A stretch of 64,000 nucleotides of DNA from positions 124,001-188,000 of the forward strand of contig CAWIXB010000001.1 in the NCBI GenBank assembly GCA_963839955.1. Reading direction: 5' to 3'. This document shows, in pieces, positions 43,121-50,789 of the stretch. Position numbers and translations under genes: made by a program. This DNA is from CAWIXB01 sp963839955. GTDB lineage: Bacteria > Actinomycetota > Actinomycetes > JACCUZ01. The notes under the pieces were generated by a model. The model saw only the letters and a program-made list of their open reading frames with translations, ran no database searches and was not told the origin of the DNA. Every line of letters begins with the position of its first letter. The first letter of the stretch is position 1.

Positions 43121-43330
43121 ATGTTTCCCATTCGCAACGCAGTCATCACCGGAGGCTTCTGCCTCGGCATGCTCCTCGCCGGTCCGGTCGCGGCCCACGC
43201 CTCGAGCACTGCCGCGCCCGGCAGCTGCAGCGAGGCCGACGTGGCGCTCGCGAGGACGATCTCCCATCTCGTCGACAAGGACGTCGGCTGCCACGAGGCG
43301 GCCCGGCTCCGCTACAAGGGCGGCAGCTGA
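43121..43330 (+). CDS. Small secreted protein with paired Cys
   Basis: 69 residues. AAGGAGGACG lies upstream of the ATG. A signal peptide fills residues 1-26 (FPIRNAVITGGFCLGMLLAGPVAAHA, cleavage after AHA). The 40-residue mature chain has two Cys (SCSEAD and DVGCHEA) that could form a disulfide, plus a short basic C-terminus. No homology is recognised. Its 3' end overlaps the region of the 11-bp hairpin shared with the PrsW gene. A candidate small secreted signal, toxin or regulatory peptide, with no evidence for any of these. Confidence 0.6.
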   Translation: MFPIRNAVITGGFCLGMLLAGPVAAHASSTAAPGSCSEADVALARTISHLVDKDVGCHEAARLRYKGGS

Positions 43331-43356
43331 CCCCCCGTGAGGTGCTCCCTGCTGCG

Positions 43357-44565
43357 TCACCCGGGCTGGACCGCAGCCCGGGTGCGCGCGACCTCCGCGA
43401 GCAGCGCCCGTTCCTGTTCCGGGAAGTCGTCGCCGGCGTGGCCGCGCTGCGCGCGATGGCGGAGGAAGGCGAGTTCGGTGGCGGCGTGCTGGAAGTCGCT
43501 CAGGGCCTGTGAGCTGCCCTCGCCGTACCGCCCACGCACCCACGACAGCGCCTGCTGGCGCTTGGTGAGGGAGGCGAGCATGGGCACGTCCTCGGCGGCG
43601 AGCCAGCCCGCGTCGACGTACGCCGGCAACTCGGCCGCCAGCGTGCGGCCCTCGCGCCGCCGCGACCAGGTCGCCACGGCGATGGCGATCGCGAAGGCGG
43701 GCACCATCACCGCGACGTAGCCGACCAGGAAGCCGGCCAGTCCGCTCAGCGAGGCGAAGTTCCAGGTGGCGTGCAGGGCCACCGCACCGAGGTAGCCGAC
43801 CAGCGGCGCGATGACCACGAGCGGGCCGTGGCGGCGGTTGGCGGCGATGCCGAGCCCGATGCCGGTCATGGTGGTGAAGAGGGGGTGGGCGAACGGCGCG
43901 AGGACGCCGCGCAGGACGAACGTGACGCCGACGGCGAAGAAGCCGCCCGACACCCCGAGGTCCTCGGAGCCGGCCAGGAAGGCGCGGCCGAAGTAGAGGA
44001 TGTTCTCGGTGAAGGCGAAGCCGATGCCGACCATGCCGGCGAACACGATGCCGTCGACGATGCCGTCGAACTCGCGGCGGCGGAAGAGGAAGATCGCCAC
44101 GACCGCGGCTGCCTTGACCGCCTCCTCGACGACCGGCGCAGTGACGACGGCGGTGAACGCCATGCCCTCCTCGGGCCCCGAGGTGCGGGCCACGACGACC
44201 GAGCTCACCGTGTTCAGGATCGAGGCGACCAGGGCCCCTACGGTCGCACCCCAGAAGAACGCGAAGGCGAGCAGCGCCTTCGGCTCGGGCTCGTAGCGGT
44301 CCAGCCATCGGTAGGCCGCCAGCACGACGGGGAGCGGTAGCAGGGCGAGGCAGGTGCCGATGAGGAAGCCGGTGACCCCCGTCGAGTCGGTGAGGCTGGC
44401 GAGCAGCAACAGACCCGACAGCGACATGAGGACGACGAGGAAGCAGGCGAGCAGGAGACGGCCGATGCCACGCTTCCGCCCGGTCGGCGCGGCCGCGTGC
44501 CCGGCGTACCGGCCGTCGTGAGCGGACGGCGGGAGAGGCAGTGGGTGGCGCTCCGGCAGGGTCAC
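43357..44565 (-). CDS. PrsW-family intramembrane metalloprotease
   Basis: 402 residues from a GTG at 44565; the frame extends further upstream without a family match. Eight or nine membrane segments. Motifs of the PrsW/GluP-like protease family: VVEEAVKAA (EExxK, catalytic Glu), FAFTENILYF (FxxxE), PFAHPLFTTMTG and ALHATWNF (HxxxN). This places metal-binding residues in the membrane interior. PrsW in Bacillus cleaves the anti-sigma factor RsiW; here the target is unknown. A C-terminal cytoplasmic tail of about 90 residues is helical. Confidence 0.87.
   Translation of the reverse strand: MTLPERHPLPLPPSAHDGRYAGHAAAPTGRKRGIGRLLLACFLVVLMSLSGLLLLASLTDSTGVTGFLIGTCLALLPLPVVLAAYRWLDRYEPEPKALLAFAFFWGATVGALVASILNTVSSVVVARTSGPEEGMAFTAVVTAPVVEEAVKAAAVVAIFLFRRREFDGIVDGIVFAGMVGIGFAFTENILYFGRAFLAGSEDLGVSGGFFAVGVTFVLRGVLAPFAHPLFTTMTGIGLGIAANRRHGPLVVIAPLVGYLGAVALHATWNFASLSGLAGFLVGYVAVMVPAFAIAIAVATWSRRREGRTLAAELPAYVDAGWLAAEDVPMLASLTKRQQALSWVRGRYGEGSSQALSDFQHAATELAFLRHRAQRGHAGDDFPEQERALLAEVARTRAAVQPG
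43358..43384. terminator. Bidirectional terminator between small secreted gene and prsW-like gene
   Basis: An 11-bp perfect stem, CACCCGGGCTG with CAGCCCGGGTG, loop GACCG, between the convergent genes. It overlaps the PrsW stop codon. Confidence 0.65.
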
Positions 44566-44882
44566 GTCGGCAGGGTAGCCACCGCCCGGCAATTCAAAAC
44601 GGTCAGCGGGATTGAAGCGAGGGACGGAGGGAAGCCACCACCCGAATGGGGGCCGGCACGCGGCAGGGGACGCTGGCCCCCATTCGTCTGCCACCCATTC
44701 GTCCACCACCCGGACTTGAGACGCCGGGGCTGGTCTTGTTAGGACGGCCCCGGGTGTGGGAAATGACTCCAAGGAGTCATGGCCCGTCGCACGTGGCAAT
44801 GTCTAGGGTAGGGCCGGTCGAATCGGTTCAAGTCGCGGATCGACAGGTGTCGGTCGGTACAGAGCGAATGAGGTGGCCCCCG
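44566..44882. promoter_or_regulatory. 317-bp divergent region with hairpin and palindrome
   Basis: Seen: CGAATGGGGGCC (44643-44654) complementary to 44675-44686 (12-bp stem, 20-nt loop), two CCATTCGTC repeats near 44680-44705, and the dyad ATGACTCC-AA-GGAGTCAT at 44763-44780, a probable regulator site. TAGGGT near 44805 is a possible -10 for the small protein gene. No gene is supported in this gap. Confidence 0.45.
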
Positions 44883-45050
44883 GTGCGTGACACCGACGCA
44901 CGCGTCCAGGACCCACTGGTCCTCGACGAGATCGAGCTGTACGGCGAGCTGGTCATCGCTGCGTCGTCCTCCGAGGAGCCGCTGTCGGTGGACGAGATCG
45001 ACCGCGTTCTGGGCCTGGCCGACCAGCCGGACCGCTCTTCGCGCAGCTGA
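44883..45050 (+). CDS. Small conserved acidic protein, unknown function
   Basis: 55 residues from GTG at 44883 with GAGGTGG 7 bp upstream; an ATG at 44868 would add five residues. The sequence TDARVQDPLVLDEIELYGEL and SVDEIDRVLGL is of a type I recall as a short actinobacterial protein near phosphate genes. It has no Cys, membrane segment or signal peptide. It precedes the PhoU-like gene by 141 bp. Function unknown. It is listed because the start and sequence look genuine. Confidence 0.55.
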   Translation: MRDTDARVQDPLVLDEIELYGELVIAASSSEEPLSVDEIDRVLGLADQPDRSSRS

Positions 45051-45089
45051 GGCCCACTCGGCGTACCGCTGCCGGCTCGGACTCGGGCG

Positions 45090-45106
45090 GGGTCCCAAGG
45101 GGACCC
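45090..45106. terminator. Hairpin GGGTCCC-AAG-GGGACCC before the PhoU-like gene
   Basis: A 7-bp perfect stem with a 3-nt loop, in the 141-bp gap between the small protein gene and the PhoU-like gene. A probable terminator, or part of the downstream leader. Confidence 0.4.
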
Positions 45107-45191
45107 GCTGCTGCGGGCCCACGCTCGGGGCCCCTAGCATCCTCTGCGGACCGCATCGGCACCCGCCGACCCCACCCATCCTGGAGTCCTC

Positions 45192-45806
45192 GTGCGCCTG
45201 ATTCCGCGCCAGACGAGCTTCTACGAAATGTTTGCCACCTCGGGCCAGAACCTGGTCACCGGGGCGCGTCTGCTCAAGGAGCTCCTTGGGGCCGACATGT
45301 CCCAGCGCAAGGACATCGCGGAGCAGATGCGGGCCGCCGAGCACGCTGGTGACGAGGCAACCCACGCCATCATGCGAGAGCTCAACGAGACGTTCGTGAC
45401 CCCGTTCGATCGCGAGGACATCTACCGCCTCGCGTCGTCACTCGACGACGTCATGGACTTCATGGAGGCGGCCGTCGACCTCGTCGTCCTCTACAACATC
45501 GACGAGCTCCCCGCCGAGGTCGCCGACCAGGTCGACGTGCTCGAGCGCGCGGCCGAGCTGACCGCCGAGGCGATGCCGCGGCTGCGCTCGATGAAGGACC
45601 TCAGCGAGTTCTGGATCGAGCTCAACCGGCTCGAGAACCAGGCCGACAAGGTCTACCGCCGGCTGCTGGCGCGGCTGTTCAGTGGCGAGTACGACGCCCT
45701 GACCGTGCTCAAGCTCAAGGAGGTCGTCGACCAGCTCGAGGCGGCGGCCGACGCATTCGAGCACGTGGCGAACACCGTCGAGACGATCGCCGTCAAGGAG
45801 TCCTGA
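45192..45806 (+). CDS. DUF47/PhoU-like phosphate transport regulator
   Basis: 204 residues from GTG at 45192. All-helical, with the DUF47 order: LIPRQTSFYEMFATSGQNLV at the start, ADMSQRKDIAEQMRAAEHAGDEATH (metal-binding helix), TFVTPFDREDIYRLASSLDDVMDFMEAA, and VVDQLEAAADAFEHVANTVE near the end. DUF47 proteins accompany Pit permeases and are thought to regulate them in a PhoU-like manner. The Pit gene starts 3 bp after its stop, so the two are one operon, the usual arrangement in actinobacteria. Confidence 0.88.
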   Translation: MRLIPRQTSFYEMFATSGQNLVTGARLLKELLGADMSQRKDIAEQMRAAEHAGDEATHAIMRELNETFVTPFDREDIYRLASSLDDVMDFMEAAVDLVVLYNIDELPAEVADQVDVLERAAELTAEAMPRLRSMKDLSEFWIELNRLENQADKVYRRLLARLFSGEYDALTVLKLKEVVDQLEAAADAFEHVANTVETIAVKES

Positions 45807-45809
45807 CCG

Positions 45810-46805
45810 GTGGAGCTCGCCATGATCATCGCGGTCGTGGTGGTCGCGTTGATCTTCGACTACACCAACGGCTTCCACGACGCGGCGAACGCGATCGCGA
45901 CCTCGGTGTCGACGCGTGCGCTTACCCCTCGTCTGGCGTTGTTGCTGGCGGCGGTGATGAACCTCGTCGGGGCGTTCCTCGGTGTGAAGGTCGCGAAAAC
46001 CGTGAGCGACATTCTCGAGGCGCCTACGGGTGAGCACGGGCTCGTCGTCGTACTGGCTGCCCTCGTCGGAGCGATCACCTGGAACCTGATCACGTGGTAC
46101 TTCGGGTTGCCGTCGTCGTCGTCGCACGCCCTGATCGGGGGCCTCGTGGGTGCGGGCCTCGCGTCGTCGACCGTCATCAAGTGGGACGCCATCTGGGAGA
46201 AGGTGGTGATCCCGATGGTGCTCTCGCCACTCGTCGGCTTCACGGCCGCGTTCCTGCTGATGCTCGGGCTGCTGTGGCTGTTCCACAGAAGGAGCCCCGG
46301 GCCGCTCAACCGCGGTTTCCGGGGGGCGCAGGTCGTGTCGGCGTCGGCCATGGCGCTCGGTCACGGGTTGCAGGACGCGCAGAAGACGATGGGTGTCATC
46401 GTGCTGGCGCTCGTGACCGGCGGCTATCTCGAGAACAACGACGAGGTGCCCGTCTGGGTCATCTTCGCCGCTGCCGGTGCGATCTCGGCCGGGACCTACG
46501 CGGGTGGCTGGCGCATCATGCGGACCCTCGGCCGGCGCGTCATCGAGCTAGACCCGCCACGGGGCTTCGCCGCCGAGACCACCGCCTCCGCCGTGCTCTA
46601 CACGGCCGCGTACGTCTTCGCCGCGCCCATCTCGACGACTCACACGATCACGTCGGCGATCATGGGCGTCGGTGCGACCAAGCGGCTCAGCGCCGTCCGC
46701 TGGGGAGTCGCGGGCAACATCATGACCGCCTGGGTCCTCACCATTCCCATGGCCGGTCTCGTCGCCGCCGCCTTCTACGGCCTCATCCACCTCATCCTCG
46801 AATAG
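45810..46805 (+). CDS. Low-affinity inorganic phosphate transporter, PiT family
   Basis: 331 residues from GTG at 45810. About ten membrane segments in the inverted-repeat PiT fold. The signature is near each half: DYTNGFHDAANAIATSVSTRAL (residues 17-38) and AHGLQDAQKT-like ALGHGLQDAQKTMGV (about 180-194), plus SSSSHALIGGLVGAG and ISTTHTITSAIMGVG. It imports metal-phosphate with protons. The operon partner is the DUF47 protein, and the high-affinity Pst genes lie on the other side of the inverted-repeat element. Confidence 0.9.
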   Translation: MELAMIIAVVVVALIFDYTNGFHDAANAIATSVSTRALTPRLALLLAAVMNLVGAFLGVKVAKTVSDILEAPTGEHGLVVVLAALVGAITWNLITWYFGLPSSSSHALIGGLVGAGLASSTVIKWDAIWEKVVIPMVLSPLVGFTAAFLLMLGLLWLFHRRSPGPLNRGFRGAQVVSASAMALGHGLQDAQKTMGVIVLALVTGGYLENNDEVPVWVIFAAAGAISAGTYAGGWRIMRTLGRRVIELDPPRGFAAETTASAVLYTAAYVFAAPISTTHTITSAIMGVGATKRLSAVRWGVAGNIMTAWVLTIPMAGLVAAAFYGLIHLILE

Positions 46806-46838
46806 CCCGACCCTTCCCCACCCCACCCCACCCTTCCG

Positions 46839-46920
46839 CGGTGATCATGCAGTTGTGCAGGTCGCCAGCATCGCCGCAGGTCAGCTACCCCTCCCTTCAG
46901 CGGTGATCATGCAGTTGTGC
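46839..46920 (+). repeat. Left 82-bp inverted repeat
   Basis: It starts CGGTGATCATGCAGTTGTGC, has the spacer AGGTCGCCAGCATCGCCGC and then a second copy of the 20-bp core at 46902-46921. The partner is at 48002-48083. Confidence 0.8.
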
Positions 46921-47020
46921 AGGTGCGGCCCTGGGTGGCCGCGCATCCCGCCAGTCGTGCGGACCCATGCCTGTGGATATGGCCGCCGGCGCCTGACCGC
47001 GGAGCCGCGAGGCTCGGCGG

Positions 47021-47989
47021 ATGTCTGCCTACGCCACCGATTTCGGGCCTGAGCCGTTCACGTTCGCGGAGGCGCGACGCGTACGCCTGACGCGCGATCG
47101 GCTGACCCGGCTGGTGCGCTCGGGCGAGGTCCGGCGCGTCCTGCGCGGCGTGTACGTCGACGCGACCGCCTCCGACACGGTCGAGCTCCGCGCACGGGCA
47201 GCAGCGAAGCTCGCCCCTGGCGCGCAGGTGGTCTGCTGTCGTACGGCCGCCTGGCTCTGGGGCGCCGACGTGCTCCCGATCGGCGCTCATCGCTCGTTGC
47301 CGCCCCTCGACGTAATGACCTGTGCCGGTGGAGCGGCGCCACGTCGCAACGGGTTGGCGGGACGGACGCAGACCTACGACGACGCCGATGTCGTCCTGCT
47401 TCACGGCGTACGCGTCACAACTCCCGCTCGCACCGCCGCTGATCTCGGCAGATTGCTCCGCCGTCCGGACGCCCTGGCGTCGTACGACGCGCTGCGTCGC
47501 GAGGTCGGCCTGTCCGTCGAGGACGTGGCCGACGTCCTCGACCGTATGGCCGGCTACCGGGGTGTCGTTCAGGCGCGCGACCTGCTCGTCCTGTCGGACC
47601 CGGGTGCCGAGTCGCCGATGGAGAGCCGCACCCGGTTGCGCTGGTTCGACGCCGGCTTCGGCGTCCCGGAGACGCAGATCGAGGTCTCCGACGAGGGCGG
47701 CTTCTTCGTGGCTCGGCTCGATCTCGGGCGACGTGAGGCGATGCGCGCGGTCGAGTTCGACGGCGACGAGGCACACGCGAGTGCCGAGCAGCAGGTGCAC
47801 GACCGGCGACGCCGCAGCTCCGTCGAGCGATGTGGGTGGGGCATCGCGGTGGTGACGACGGCTCATGTCCTAGGACGCGGCTTGGCCTTCGAGCGCGCCT
47901 TGGCCGAGTTGCTCGGCGAGGCGCCGCGGTTGAGTCGCCACCACCCGCGGTACGGCGGGTGGGACCGGTCAGTGCCTGGCGGGCTCTGA
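47021..47989 (+). CDS. AbiEi-type winged-helix plus Vsr-like nuclease-fold protein
   Basis: 322 residues. The N-terminus (1-70) is an AbiEi-antitoxin-like winged helix (FTFAEARRVRLTRDRLTRLVRSGEVRRVLRGVYVDA). The middle (70-190) is the AbiEi_3-type domain. The C-terminus (about 195-290) has the DUF559/Vsr-like PD-(D/E)XK pattern: Glu201, Asp234 (RLDLG) and Glu245 with Asp247 in VEFDG. Actinobacterial genomes carry many such proteins as solitary genes without an AbiEii partner; function is unproven. It is the only gene inside the 82-bp inverted repeats, and it has a GAGG site before the ATG. Nuclease activity is inferred. Confidence 0.78.
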   Translation: MSAYATDFGPEPFTFAEARRVRLTRDRLTRLVRSGEVRRVLRGVYVDATASDTVELRARAAAKLAPGAQVVCCRTAAWLWGADVLPIGAHRSLPPLDVMTCAGGAAPRRNGLAGRTQTYDDADVVLLHGVRVTTPARTAADLGRLLRRPDALASYDALRREVGLSVEDVADVLDRMAGYRGVVQARDLLVLSDPGAESPMESRTRLRWFDAGFGVPETQIEVSDEGGFFVARLDLGRREAMRAVEFDGDEAHASAEQQVHDRRRRSSVERCGWGIAVVTTAHVLGRGLAFERALAELLGEAPRLSRHHPRYGGWDRSVPGGL

Positions 47990-48001
47990 ACCGCATCGGC
48001 A

Positions 48002-48083
48002 GCACAACTGCATGATCACCACAGAAGGGAGGGGTAGCTGACCTGCAGCGATGCGGGCGACCTGCACAACTGCATGATCACCG
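48002..48083 (-). repeat. Right 82-bp inverted repeat
   Basis: The reverse complement of the left repeat with four substitutions. It begins 13 bp after the stop codon of the enclosed gene and ends 33 bp before pstB's stop codon. Confidence 0.8.
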
Positions 48084-48115
48084 TTGAAGTTCTTGGGGTT
48101 GGGGGTTGGTTGGGG

Positions 48116-48937
48116 TTAGCCGAAGCGGCCGGTGATGTAGTCCTCGGTGCGGCGGTCGGACGGGTTGCTGAAGATTTTGCTGGTGCTGTCGTACTCGACG
48201 AGCCGCCCGTGGCGGACGCTGTCGGCGTCGACGTCGGCGGTGAAGAACGCCGTACGGTCGGACACCCGCGCGGCCTGCTGCATGTTGTGCGTGACGATGA
48301 CGATCGTGAAGTCCTGGGCCAGGCCGTGCATGAGGTCCTCGATCTTCGCGGTCGCGATCGGGTCGAGGGCCGAACACGGCTCGTCCATCAGGATCACCTC
48401 GGGCTTCACCGCGATGGTGCGCGCGATGCACAGCCGCTGCTGCTGTCCGCCGGAAAGCGCGAGCGCGCTCTCCTTGAGCTTGTCCTTCACCTCGTCCCAC
48501 AGCGCGGCGGACGACAACGCCTGCTCGACGATGTCGTCCATGCCCTTCTTCACGCCGTTGACCCGAGGTCCGTACGCCACGTTGTCGTAGATGGACTTGG
48601 GAAACGGGTTCGGCTTCTGGAAGACCATGCCGATGCGCCGGCGCACCTCGATCGGGTCGACGTAGTCGGCGTACAGGTCCTCCTCGTGGAACGTGATCTT
48701 CCCGGTGACCCGCGCGCTCGGCACCAGGTCGTTCATCCGGTTGAAGCAGCGCAGGATCGTGCTCTTGCCGCATCCCGACGGGCCGATCAGCGCGGTGATC
48801 TCCTTGCGACCCACCTGCATGCTGACCTCACGGACAGCTTGGTAGCCGCCGTAGAACACGCTGACGTCGCTCAGCTCGAAGACCGAATCGATCCCCAGGT
48901 TGACGTCGCGCCGTGGCGTGACTGTCTCGATGGACAT
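48116..48937 (-). CDS. pstB: Phosphate ABC transporter ATPase
   Basis: 273 residues from ATG at 48937; GTG at 48946 overlapping the pstA stop is an alternative. Walker A is GPSGCGKST, the PstB-specific region is RCFNRMNDL and VFQKPNPFPKSIYDNVAYGPR, the signature is LSGGQQQRLCIARTIA and Walker B VILMDEPCSALDP. It powers high-affinity phosphate import by PstSCA. Last gene of the pstSCAB operon, in the usual order, and expected to be phosphate-starvation-induced. Confidence 0.95.
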   Translation of the reverse strand: MSIETVTPRRDVNLGIDSVFELSDVSVFYGGYQAVREVSMQVGRKEITALIGPSGCGKSTILRCFNRMNDLVPSARVTGKITFHEEDLYADYVDPIEVRRRIGMVFQKPNPFPKSIYDNVAYGPRVNGVKKGMDDIVEQALSSAALWDEVKDKLKESALALSGGQQQRLCIARTIAVKPEVILMDEPCSALDPIATAKIEDLMHGLAQDFTIVIVTHNMQQAARVSDRTAFFTADVDADSVRHGRLVEYDSTSKIFSNPSDRRTEDYITGRFG

Positions 48938-48942
48938 TGTGT

Positions 48943-49845
48943 TCACCAACGCTTCTGGAATTTGTTGCGGAGGAAGATGGCGAAGGAGTTCATGACGAGC
49001 AACAGCACGAGCAGTACGACGATCGCCGCGGACGCCAGCGACTCGAACTCCTCACGCGACTGCGTGATCCAGCTGTAGATCTGCACCGGCAGCACGGTGT
49101 ACTGACTGAGTACGCCGTCCGGGTTGAACGCGATGTAGGACACCGCCCCCAGCAGCAGCAGGGGCGCAGCCTCCCCGATCGCCCGGGACAGCGCCAGGAT
49201 CGAGCCCGTTGCCGTGCCCGGGATGGCCGCCGGCAGCACCTGCTTCCAGATCGTCTGCCACTGCGTCGCGCCCAGTGCGAGCGAGCCATCGCGGATGGAG
49301 TTGGGCACCGCCCTGATCGCCTCGCGCGACGAGATGATGACGACCGGCAGCACGAGCAGCGAAAGCGTCAGCGCCGCCGACATCACGTTGATGCCGACGC
49401 CCAGGCCTCTGGCGATGACGCCGAGCCCGAGGATGCCGTAGACGATCGAGGGGACGGCCGCGAGGTTCTGGATGTTCACCTCGATGAGGCGGTTCCACAC
49501 CTTCGCCTGGTCGGCGTACTCCTCGAGGTAGATCGCCGTCATCAACCCGATCGGCACGCAGATCAGAGCCGTGAGAGAGATGACCCACAGCGTGCCCATG
49601 ATGGCCGACTGGGCGCCCGCGGTCTCGGGCCTCCGGATCGACGGCATGTTCTGCCAGAGTCGCGAGTCGAGCCGGGGCCAGCCCTTGTAGACGACGTAGA
49701 CCAGCAGCGTCGCGAGGAACGCCACCGCGATCACCAAGGAGAGCTGCAGCGCCAGTCGGAAGACCGTCTCGCGCAGGGGACGTCGACCGCCGGCCAGTGA
49801 CTTACCGGCCGGGGCAGAGGCGGGTCGCTCCAGGGTCGTGGTCAC
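48943..49845 (-). CDS. pstA: Phosphate ABC transporter permease PstA
   Basis: 300 residues; GTG start overlaps the pstC stop (GTGA). Six membrane segments with PstA features: an N-terminal helix near residues 32-55, RRPETAGAQSAIMGTLWVISLTALICVPIGLMTAIYLEEYA, and the coupling loop SIRDGSLALGATQWQTIWKQVLPAAIPG. It forms the phosphate channel with PstC. Confidence 0.95.
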   Translation of the reverse strand: MTTTLERPASAPAGKSLAGGRRPLRETVFRLALQLSLVIAVAFLATLLVYVVYKGWPRLDSRLWQNMPSIRRPETAGAQSAIMGTLWVISLTALICVPIGLMTAIYLEEYADQAKVWNRLIEVNIQNLAAVPSIVYGILGLGVIARGLGVGINVMSAALTLSLLVLPVVIISSREAIRAVPNSIRDGSLALGATQWQTIWKQVLPAAIPGTATGSILALSRAIGEAAPLLLLGAVSYIAFNPDGVLSQYTVLPVQIYSWITQSREEFESLASAAIVVLLVLLLVMNSFAIFLRNKFQKRW

Positions 49846-50789
49846 TCGTACACCTCCCGGAAGCGACGGACCAGGCGGATGCTGAGCAGGTTCAGCAGCA
49901 GCGTCATCAGGAACAGCAGCGAGGCGACGGCGAAGATCGTGTTGTAGTCCACCGTGCCGACCGGCACGTCGCCAGAACCCGCCCCGGCGATGAACGCGGT
50001 CATGGTCTGCATGCCCTCGAGCGGGTTCCAGCTCAGGTTCGGCTGCGCGCCCGCCGCCAGCACGACGATCATCGTCTCGCCGATGGCCCGCGACAGGCCG
50101 AGCACGAACGCGGCGACGATGCCGGAGACGGCGGCGGGTACGACGACCCGCGTCGCGACCAGCATCCGCGAGCTGCCGAGCGCGTAGGCACCGTCGCGCA
50201 GGCTCCGCGGGACAGCCGACATCGCGTCCTCGGACAGCGACGCGATGGTCGGGATGATCATGATGCCCATCACGAAGCCGGCGACGAGCGCGTTGAAGAT
50301 CTGCGGGCCGTCACCGAAGGGCCACCAGTCCTTGAGGAACGGCGTGATGCCCTTCAACGCGAAGAAGCCGTAGACGACGGTGGGGATGCCCGCCAGCACC
50401 TCGAGGGTGGGCTTGAGCACCGTGCGGGTCCGCGGCGCGGCGTACTCGCTCAGGTAGATCGCCGCACCGAGCCCGAGTGGGATCGCGACCACGAGTGCGA
50501 TGGCCGTGATCATCAAGGTCGCCGTCACCAGGGGCAGCACGCCGTACTGCGGGTCGGCGAACAACGGTGTCCACTCGTTCTCGGTGAAGAACTCCTTGAT
50601 CGAGACGGTCTCGAAGAAGTCGACGGTCGGGAAGACGATCGCGATCAGGATGCCCACCGTGGTCGCGACCGACATCAACGCCGCGAGAAAGAGGACGGCG
50701 CGGATCACCGCCTCGCCGTGACGTGGCCGTGACCGCCGCAGGGTGGGGCCTGCGGCGGTCACGTGCGCGGTCGTGCTGGTGGGCTTCAT
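49842..50789 (-). CDS. pstC: Phosphate ABC transporter permease PstC
   Basis: 315 residues from the ATG that overlaps the pstS stop (TGATG). Six membrane segments, with PstC features: a long first periplasmic loop (FFETVSIKEFFTENEWTPLF), AIYLSEYAAPRTRTVLKPTLEVLAGIPTVVYGFFAL, and the coupling loop SLRDGAYALGSSRMLVATRVVVPAAVSG. Translational coupling with pstS and pstA. Confidence 0.95.
   Translation of the reverse strand: MKPTSTTAHVTAAGPTLRRSRPRHGEAVIRAVLFLAALMSVATTVGILIAIVFPTVDFFETVSIKEFFTENEWTPLFADPQYGVLPLVTATLMITAIALVVAIPLGLGAAIYLSEYAAPRTRTVLKPTLEVLAGIPTVVYGFFALKGITPFLKDWWPFGDGPQIFNALVAGFVMGIMIIPTIASLSEDAMSAVPRSLRDGAYALGSSRMLVATRVVVPAAVSGIVAAFVLGLSRAIGETMIVVLAAGAQPNLSWNPLEGMQTMTAFIAGAGSGDVPVGTVDYNTIFAVASLLFLMTLLLNLLSIRLVRRFREVYE

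Larger units (their letters stand above)
46839..48083. mobile_element. Candidate inverted-repeat-bounded element carrying one nuclease-fold gene
   Basis: An 82-bp repeat at 46839-46920 and its inverted copy at 48002-48083 agree at 78 of 82 positions. Between them are 100 bp, one complete gene (47021-47989) and 12 bp. Each 82-bp repeat holds two direct copies of GTGATCATGCAGTTGTGCAG. The block separates pit from pst genes that are often neighbours. No target-site duplication is visible. That it is or was mobile is inference. Confidence 0.45.

Noticed and set aside
46839..48083. CRISPR-like or phage element in the repeats around the AbiEi gene
   Set aside because: There are no spacers, phage genes or integrase; only an inverted repeat pair and one gene.
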